Assembly: GCA_946800325.1 (NCBI GenBank)
Contig: OX326956.1
Location: 12,999,167 to 13,063,166 of the forward strand
Origin: Luzula sylvatica
Taxonomy: Eukaryota; Streptophyta; Magnoliopsida; Poales; Juncaceae
DNA length: 64,000 nt
Reading direction: 5' to 3'
The notes under the pieces were generated by a model. That model was not told where the DNA came from. It saw nothing but the letters and a program-made list of their open reading frames with translations, and searched no databases. How positions within the stretch are numbered: the first letter of the stretch is position 1; every line of letters begins with the position of its first letter. Below, in pieces: positions 56,841 through 64,000 of this stretch. Position numbers and translations under genes: made by a program.

Positions 56841-57896
56841 GAATTGAAAGATTTGAAATATTGAACTTGGCCACGAGCCTCATCTTCCCTTTCGAGCTTC
56901 AGAGGTCATTCCCAAACCACTCATTGGTCGAGCGCCCAGAACAAGAAGAGGACTAGTCTAAAACCAGCCGCCCTAGAATTATCATCGAACGCCAGAAGTT
57001 TTGTTGATTTGTTTTTTCGTGTTCACTTATAATATTATTATTATTATTTGTGTTTATAATTAATCGATTTGATTCATTTGCTTATATATGCATAATTAAA
57101 TTATAAATGCTAGTTTTCATTCATACGTTGCTTGGTTTGTGATAATTTTGTAATAAGTAAATATTTCAAAGTAATAAACTCCTATTTCTTTATTTATGAA
57201 TTATTATGTATTGCATCTTTTTATTTTTGTAATATTAGTAATAAACTCCTATTGAAAGTGGAGAATGGATTTCGAGCTCTATCCTAATTTGGCATGTGAA
57301 AAATGTGGGATTTATGTTTTTCTGTGGGTTTGTTTTATCGTGGAGTTTCATCGTGGAGTTTCATCGTGGAGTTGTTTATTTTTCACATGCCAAATAGGGT
57401 TTTGAGTTGGAAAACCATTCGGCACTTTTAAAAGTGTGATTACCTTTGTTTTGATTAAATGTCGTTTCGAATAAATTTATGATTTGTCGAGGCTTGAATT
57501 GAAAGATTTGAAATATTGAACTTGGCCACTAGCCTCATCTTCCCTTTCGAGCTTCAGAGGTCATTCCCAAACCACTCATTGGTCGAGCGCCCAGAACAAG
57601 AAGAGGACTAGTCTAAAACCAGCCGCCCTAGAATTATCATCGAACGCCAGAAGTTTCGTTGATTTGTTTTTTCGTGTTCACTTATAATATTATTATTATT
57701 ATTTGTGTTTATAATTAATCGATTTGATTCATTTGCATATATATGCATAATTAAATTATAAATGCTAGTTTTCATTCATACGTTGCTTGGTTTGTGATAA
57801 TTTTGTAATAAGTAAATATTTCAAAGTAATAAACTCCTATTTCTTTATTTATGAATTATTATGTATTGCATCTTTTTATTTTTGTAATATTAGTTT
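56597..57896. repeat. 655-bp tandem duplication downstream of gene A copy 4
   Basis: The stretch 56597-57251 is repeated at 57252-57896 with a few differences. Each copy carries most of the fold-back plus downstream flank (CCAGCCGCCCTAGAATTATC). The array units have only one copy, so the duplication is specific to the inverted block. Confidence 0.93.
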
Positions 57897-60361
57897 TCTG
57901 TATTTTTAATTTTTAATTTTTATTTTTTGTTGAATTTTTGTAATACTAGTTTTTGTACGATTTCTACTTTTTAAGACATGCAAATGCTGTCATCTAAGAG
58001 TTTGTTTTGGATGAGCAGGTATTCTATAGTATAGCCTAAAAAGTTTCTCAATTTCTTAGCCATGCATTTGAAACTTTGAATATGATTTTGAAATTTGAAA
58101 TTGATCAAGGAATTTATAGTGTTTGTTGTATACAAAAAATCAAAATCAATATCTTGGTTTTGCTAAGTTTTAGTCATTTATTTGATTTTTTTTTAAATAA
58201 TATTTTATTAAGATAAAATAATCAACATCACAAATATATTATTACATAATTTAGTAAATTTTAAATTATTTTAATAAACATTATAGTATATCCAAAGTAA
58301 GAATTGTTAAGGATGTATAACTTTGATAACAACCGAGAATCTCAAACATACAATTTTCTGTGCCAATGACTAAGAAGTAGATGTGTACTAAATTTTCGTA
58401 CAAATCTTTTCTTTGAAAAATAGTAGTGTGGACTCAAGTTTCATATAAATCTAAATTAGATCCATCAAATACATGCAAATTATTTAGATATGTGGGTCAA
58501 AAGATTATATGGATTTTGGTTTTCATATGCTAGAAACTAATTTCTCATTTCATCTTTTTTTTAATCTCCGTCGTTGATGAGATCAAATATAACCTAAAGA
58601 ATATGTACTTGTCCCATTATATATCATATTCGATATAAAATATCATTTAAAAAAAACACACACAATTATAAATTATATCATAAAAAATTAATAATTGAGT
58701 CATATTTTCGTACATGGATTATATATGAAGCCCCAATAACACAAAATAACATTTCTGTTGAGACGGCAAGAGAGGATTAAATAGGTTTATTAGTATCATT
58801 AACTGACTCAATTAACGATTCAATTGACCGTTTAATCGAATGGACACATCGCTTAACATTTATTAATATTAAAATGGTTGATGTGTGAATTAAAAATGTC
58901 AATTAGTATTTAAATGAGTCAATTAAAAATGTTAATCAATTCAATTTCCCAGTTTATTGAGGATATTATGATGAGTTTGGGGGGCATGTATATTTTCTTT
59001 CGTTATACGGGTATAATTTGAGTTGAAATAGAAAAAAAATAAAAAAAACCAAATAAATAAGAACACGTGACAATTTTTAGTAGAATGTTTAAAAATATAA
59101 CTATTGTAAATTATCCATCTAGCTATCTTTTGGTCTCCATCTTTTTCTCATAATGATGTTTGTGCAAATTTTTGTGAGATTCATTATAAGTTGTCATGTG
59201 CTCTATATGTATTTTAATTTTTCAGACTAATAACGAATTAGGTAAAATCAAAGTATTATATTAGGGAAGTTTTATGATAGACCACTTTTATTTTATTGTA
59301 GATCTCTTTTGTTGGATGGACAAGATTAAAAGATTTTCTTAATCCGTAATTAATTTTGTTACCATAAACTTTTTTGATTCTTTTGGTCAAATTATGATAG
59401 ACCTAAATTAAAAGGGTAGAAATGTAATTTTATGATTTCCTCTCTCCTATCAAAATAATTTTGTTTGGCAGGTATTAATTACTTTAATGAACTAATAATC
59501 TTCTTCTTGTGGAACTCCATAATTTGCTCTTTGGTAGGGCCGTGGACTCTTTGGTATGGCCATTGCTATATACACATATCCTCCCTAACTTCCCTCCAGA
59601 TAAATTCATGTTCCCTATTATTGTAAAATATATTGCTTTTTTATTTGACCTTACAAATGGAAATTATAGATCAACATAAATATGTTTTGATTTGATTGTG
59701 CAAAAGATCACTATGCTAGTGCAGTTTTATTCATTTGTATTCTTAATGCTGAGAGGATGAGATTGCATGAATATCATTCGATATTGAAGTGTAACAAAAT
59801 TTCAATAATCATTTGAGCAAAACAACCCTTCAGAATTGAGAAACATAATAAAATCATCTCTAGTATGTTGAAAAAGTTAACTATATATTTTTGAGCAATA
59901 TATATATTTGTAAAGTGTTATGGGTTCAAGGTTGAAGAATTAAATTATCAAAAAAAAAACGTTAAAAGAAATTGTGAAGAATGAGAGGCAGTTAGGAGAG
60001 AGAGAAAGCTCAATAAATTGGGAAGGAAAAGTTGAAGAAAAAAAAGGAAATAATAGGAAACATCAATAATGAATTAAATGAAAAGATAAACAATAAATTT
60101 ATACTATACCTAAACTGCCATTTTATAAAAGGGGTCCATGATAGAAGCTCCCATTATATTATTCGAATACAATGTTCATAAACAATGTTAAGTTTACAAA
60201 TTCAAGTCCGAAACCCTACAAATAAACAATTAAATTACATTTACCATACGTCTTAATATGAACTAAAATTAGTACAACATATTTAGGGACCATATGATAT
60301 TTAATAGGGGCATATATGATATTTTAATATTTCAAAGAGGCATATATGATATTTTAAGGTT
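57897..60361. other. Intergenic DNA of the inverted block
   Basis: This is a diverged complement of unit positions about 140-1560, with extra unique sequence at about 58640-59090 and 59270-60170. No gene is supported. Confidence 0.5.
58380..58387. other. Empty target site of the 521-bp hAT-like element
   Basis: On the minus strand the context reads ATTTAG-TACACATC-TACTTCTT. In the array it is ATTTAG-GACATATG, then the element, then GACATATG-TACTTCTT. There is one 8-bp site here and no element. Confidence 0.85.
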
Positions 60362-61540
60362 TTAAGTCTCCAAAGAAGAAAGCTCGACCTCTTCATTGCA
60401 AGGTCGATATGCTACGAAAGTCCCGTCATTAGAAAACGAACCGGGATTGAAGCACGTAGTTCCCATGTATGTAAACGCCTTTTGCTCGCTCCTATCCCCC
60501 AATACTATCTATAGTAATTTAGAAAAGAATTAACTTATGAAATTATTATAAATTTATAAAATATATAAAAAAGTACCGTGTGGGGAGTTGGATATAAACG
60601 AAGAGCGTGATCGTAGTTCCAAATAACTGGTTATACCGTCAGAGGCAATGGACAAAGGTAACTTTGATGTGTTATTGTGGCAACTAAATGTTATAAAAAT
60701 TAAATATAATATGACAAATAAAAATAAATAAAGTAATAAAAATGAAAGAAAAAGAACTAACATGCTCAAAAGGGTTGTTAGTTTCTTCGGTGGAAGGAGG
60801 TACTAAACATGAACGACGCATTCTATAAAGCCAATTTTGTATAAAGAATAGTATTTTTTGCGTGTAATATTTTATTCTGTAAAAAAAATTAATTAAATAA
60901 ATAAAATATGTCAAAAATAAAATATTTGACTAATTTACCTGCAAGGATTGGTGTAAAACATTGCATTGGGTACGCGATTTTCTAAATCTTTGGTCATATA
61001 TTTGGGTAGTCGATACCTTGGTAATACCTTTGATGAACCTATTTATCATTCAATAAATAAAAAAAATTCAAAAATTTTTTTTTTTTTTAAAAATATAATT
61101 TGATAATTAATACCAGAATCATCGGGGCCATGAATAAATAAAAAGCGACTGTGCTCATGAATTCTTGGTTTTGCTTGAATCATTTCTCCAAGTTTCTTAA
61201 ATTGATCTCTACATTACATACTCGTACTAAATTAAAGATAATTATTTAGGGATCAAATTGGAAAATATTATTTTTGTTATGCGTACCAGAGATCAGATAA
61301 AGAATGGAAAGATAATTAGAGGGTTTAGAGCAGAAATTTTCGATGAAAACGAATAAATTCGGAACCACCTTCTATATTTTCATCCAGAAGACCAAAACCA
61401 CTTTGAGCTTTTCCATTATCTGAGAAAAGAAGTTTATAATGTGCTAATCGAATTCATAATTTAATTGAGGTTAATTTGTAAATTTACCTCTTCGTTGTCT
61501 GGCCCAACGACGGAGAGGATAACGAGCATGTCATTCAAGG
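60362..61540 (-). pseudogene. DPB2: DPB2 pseudogene in the inverted block, seven exon pieces
   Basis: The pieces are about 61540-61498, 61419-61287, 61208-61114, 61038-60939, 60876-60762, 60687-60577 and 60508-60362. It reaches further upstream than the array fragments: the first two pieces encode LNDMLVILSVVGPDNEE, MEKLKVVL and KVVPNLFVFIENFCSKPSN, matching the polymerase B subunit. It is clearly dead. A TAG interrupts the second piece before KVVPN, a base is lost near NLSFHSF, the acceptor before 60687 has changed from AG to AT, and CAA has become TAA in that exon. The last exon is well kept (TFVAYRPCNEEVELSSLET). Confidence 0.88.
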
Positions 61541-61862
61541 ACCCATTTCGCTTGTTTCGCCTTTGATCGGGTTTGTTTGTTTCTTCGCAATTTTTGCTAG
61601 TTTTAATCACCTTATAGTTTGTTTCTTGGCATTTTTGGTAGTTTCAGCACCATTTGTTTCTTCGCCTTCTTTTATCATTTCTGCTTCGTTCTGGTTCTTC
61701 TCTTCGTCGATTTTGTGACATTATTTCAGGGAAATCAGAATCGCGAGAGAACAATATCTCAAGATCGTCAGCGTCGCTAGTGACGGTGAGGGTGATGGTG
61801 ACGGGGGCGGAGGAGGCGCGACGGGCGTAAGAGACGGGTGAGTGCAGGGAGAACGATCCATG
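61541..61862 (-). pseudogene. Dead copy of the 38-kb unknown gene, fused to DPB2
   Basis: Read on the minus strand from the ATG at 61862 it follows the gene at 38182 through the acidic middle region (ACAAAATCGACGAAGA, then GAAATGATAAAAGAAGGCGA). It then runs straight into the DPB2 piece at about 61540. A one-base loss in the Pro/Ser-rich start (GTCGCGCCTCCTCCG against GTCGAGCCCTCCTCC in the array) shifts the frame, and a stop follows. Confidence 0.8.
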
Positions 61863-61914
61863 GAGTTCGTAATGTTTGAAAATAATCCCAACATTTGTTT
61901 ATATTTACTAATGG

Positions 61915-61922
61915 CTTATTCA
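61915..61922. other. Empty target site of the 621-bp Ac-like MITE
   Basis: On the minus strand the context reads AATATAATAC-TGAATAAG-CC. This is one copy of the 8-bp site that is duplicated as TGAGTAAG around the element in units 1 and 2. Confidence 0.9.
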
Positions 61923-62030
61923 GTATTATATTTTTCAATTGGGTCTGACTCAAATGAATTCTTAATCCACTATTCATTGAATATATATTATTCGAACTAT
62001 CATATACTTAATGGGTTTTATAGGCCAATT

Positions 62031-62377
62031 TGTTATGGTATGGAGGATTTTGGAAACCCGAAAATTAGGAAATTGGAAAAAGAAAATCTTGAAGAGATAG
62101 GAAAGTTCTCTATATATTGTTATTGCCATGATTGAATGGTAATTAAGGCAATGATTATTTTCTTGTATTGGATATTAGTTTTGTTATAAATAGAGGGTTA
62201 GGCTAGAGTTTTATTCATTCCAACAAATACCAATAATTGTATTCTCTCTTTCTCCAGTATAGTAAAATAGTTTGAGTGCCGGCGACCGTGGTTTTTTCCC
62301 TTCAGGGTATCCACGTAAAAATATACTTGTGTCCGTGTGTTGTTCTTGTGTGTTTGTTTGCGGCGAGGATCCTAACA
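62031..62377. mobile_element. Solo LTR, copia type, 347 bp
   Basis: It starts TGTTATGG and ends ATCCTAACA, with the 5-bp duplication CAATT at 62026-62030 and 62378-62382. A TATA box TATAAATA lies at 62185-62192. A U5-like part has GTGGTTTTTTCCCTTCAGGG, typical of plant copia LTRs. No internal retrotransposon sequence follows, so the element was reduced by LTR recombination. The array units have the empty site at 7444-7448. Confidence 0.9.
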
Positions 62378-62382
62378 CAATT

Positions 62383-63448
62383 AACCAAAAAAAATGAGTA
62401 CATGAAAAAACAAAGAAATATATGCAGGAAATTGTATTTATTGGCCCCGTGAGACTAGGAATGTTAGTTTGATCGGTTCCTTTTCAAATCAAATAAAATA
62501 AGCCTAAATCATTTTAAATGGAATCGAAAAAAATTCAAACTGAATCGGACCATTTTAAGTTTTGAACCAATTAAAAATCGAACCGAAAAATCATACTGTT
62601 ATTCGGCATATTTAAGAAACATTATAATTTGAAAATAACACTAAATTCATTAGAATATTTATATATTATATATAAAAAAACATAATTATATATTATAAAC
62701 ATAATTATATAATTTTCTAAGATATTATATCATATTTTACATTTTAACATTAACAAACTAAAAAATATGGAAAACGGTGGGTTCGGTATAATCAATTTTC
62801 AGAACTCCAAAACAGAACCGAACCGAATAAACCGAACAATTGCATTTTTTGAACCAAACTCTACCAAATAAACAGAAAAACTGAACCGATTAAATCATAT
62901 TCGATATCTGAATAAATTTGGTGGATTTTTAAAATTAATTTTCTAAAAACAATACTAATATATGTTGTATGATTTATAATATTACATATTAAATTATTAG
63001 TAATTCATATATATATTTTTGATCTTGTACTATATTCACGTTTGATCATGTAATATAGCCGATAATAATAATTCACGCCATTAATGTAGAATGATGTAGA
63101 TTTATAAGAATTACTAAAATATAGTGTAAAATAATGAACACTTAAATGATTACAAAAAAATATGATTATAAAAAATCAATAATTGATCGATGGTCTAAAT
63201 TGTCATATATCATAATCCAATGGTTGAAATAAATGTGATGATTTTGCGCAAGAAGATTGCACAAAGTTAGGTACAAAATAAAAAATGTGAATAAATTAAC
63301 TTACAATAATAATATGATTACCAGATTAAGAATAATACATGTGTTATGTGTGCACAAATTATTAGATCGTGTTGCTTCATTCTAAAGAGTTATGGGTTCA
63401 TGGATCTCCATAACAAGAGAAAGGTTTTAGAACGCTGGAAAAAAATCC
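62383..63448. repeat. Complement of array positions 7440-6380
   Basis: The sequence holds the CGGTT-rich dispersed repeat (62455-62930) and flanking AT-rich DNA in inverted orientation relative to the array. Homology ends near 63448. No gene is supported. Confidence 0.8.
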
Positions 63449-63734
63449 GTGAAGAGACGGACACACGAGCACAAATAAACAAAGAAAGAATCCGCAACTA
63501 AACATCATGTATTTAGATTATTTGTGGAATTGATGTTTCAGTTTTTTCACACAAAAAGAACGAAAAAAGAAATTGTGAGTCTTGTTTTCTTGTTTTTGTG
63601 TATACCTCCACCGAAACTCATAATATTCCTCTCATCACATCCAAATATAAAAGTTTACATATTAAAAAATAGAACACATAAATACATTTATGGGCCTTCA
63701 CAATAGCAGAAAATTCCCACATTGAATTAAAAAA

Positions 63735-64000
63735 TAGTAGAAAATAAAATTATTGTTTGAGATTTTTAATGGTTTATGACTTGATTTTCTGTGATATCTT
63801 ATTTTTAACTTTTCAAAGGTTTTTTCTTTTGTAAGTTCCAATAAATAATAATGAACTAGTGATGCATAAGTTTTGGATAAAAAATCTCATAAATTTTGGC
63901 ATAAATTTTGGATCGTTATTCATGATTTTTAAAATATATCGAAAATTAATGTTAGAAGTGCTTGTTATGATAATTCTTTTACAAGGAATTGAAAAAGAAA
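63735..64000. repeat. Direct repeat of 52005-52270 at the window edge
   Basis: From AGTAGAAAATAAAAT onward this is nearly identical to 52005-52270, 11.73 kb to the left, and it continues to the last base of the window. Confidence 0.93.

Larger units (their letters stand above)
48890..63448 (-). repeat. Inverted, rearranged copy of the array unit
   Basis: Read on the minus strand this block matches array units piecewise. Positions 63448-62383 match unit 6380-7440, 62030-61880 match 7450-8260, 61260-60362 match 11600-12499, and 60300-53080 match about 230-5290. Positions 53055-52440 match 8370-8960, 51860-51820 match about 5420, 49760-49281 match 5460-5900, and 49280-48890 match 11100-11530. 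Divergence is clearly higher than within the array, and insertions differ on each side. Confidence 0.9.

Noticed and set aside
1..64000. tRNA, rRNA or CRISPR arrays
   Set aside because: No cloverleaf-like, rRNA-like or regularly spaced short-repeat arrays were seen; the repeats present are transposon, microsatellite or segmental.

Overview
The window is nuclear DNA of a flowering plant, almost certainly a eudicot. It is AT-rich, its genes have short GT-AG introns, and it holds plant-typical families (a PLS-class PPR protein, a GATA26/27-type transcription factor, a PRA1 protein, plant DPB2) together with many hAT-type elements and a copia solo LTR. The species cannot be named from the sequence.

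Layout: positions 1-31350 are a head-to-tail array. Two units of about 12.36 kb (1-12360 and 12361-24724) are nearly identical. A third unit (24725-31350) is shortened by an internal deletion of about 4.35 kb and a truncated right end. Each unit carries one intact-looking eight-exon gene on the minus strand, called 'gene A' here (2377-5093, 14737-17460, 27140-29764). It encodes a 513-526 aa protein related to the C-terminal region of plant NT-C2 (EEIG1/EHBP1-type) proteins but without the NT-C2 domain. Units 1 and 2 also carry a fragment of an unknown nuclear-type gene and a 3' fragment of DPB2 (DNA polymerase epsilon subunit B).

Positions 31350-48890 are a mostly single-copy spacer. It holds a PPR gene (minus), two complete non-autonomous hAT elements with 8-bp target duplications, the unknown gene itself in intact form (38182-38889, plus), a PRA1-like gene (minus) and a GATA26/27-like gene with eight exons (minus).

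Positions 48890-63448 are a diverged, rearranged copy of the array unit in inverted orientation. It contains a fourth gene A (53281-56518, plus, with a frameshift that removes the membrane-anchor exon frame) and a longer but dead DPB2 copy fused directly to a dead copy of the unknown gene. It also has a copia solo LTR and a Helitron-like end. It lacks the two hAT elements present in the array units, so it supplies empty sites that prove those insertions. A sequence at 52005 recurs at 63735, so the inverted part may itself repeat beyond the window.

The gene models come from reading splice sites and phases by eye. For gene A, GATA and the DPB2 fragments every exon phase closes. Family assignments come from recalled motifs, not from a search.
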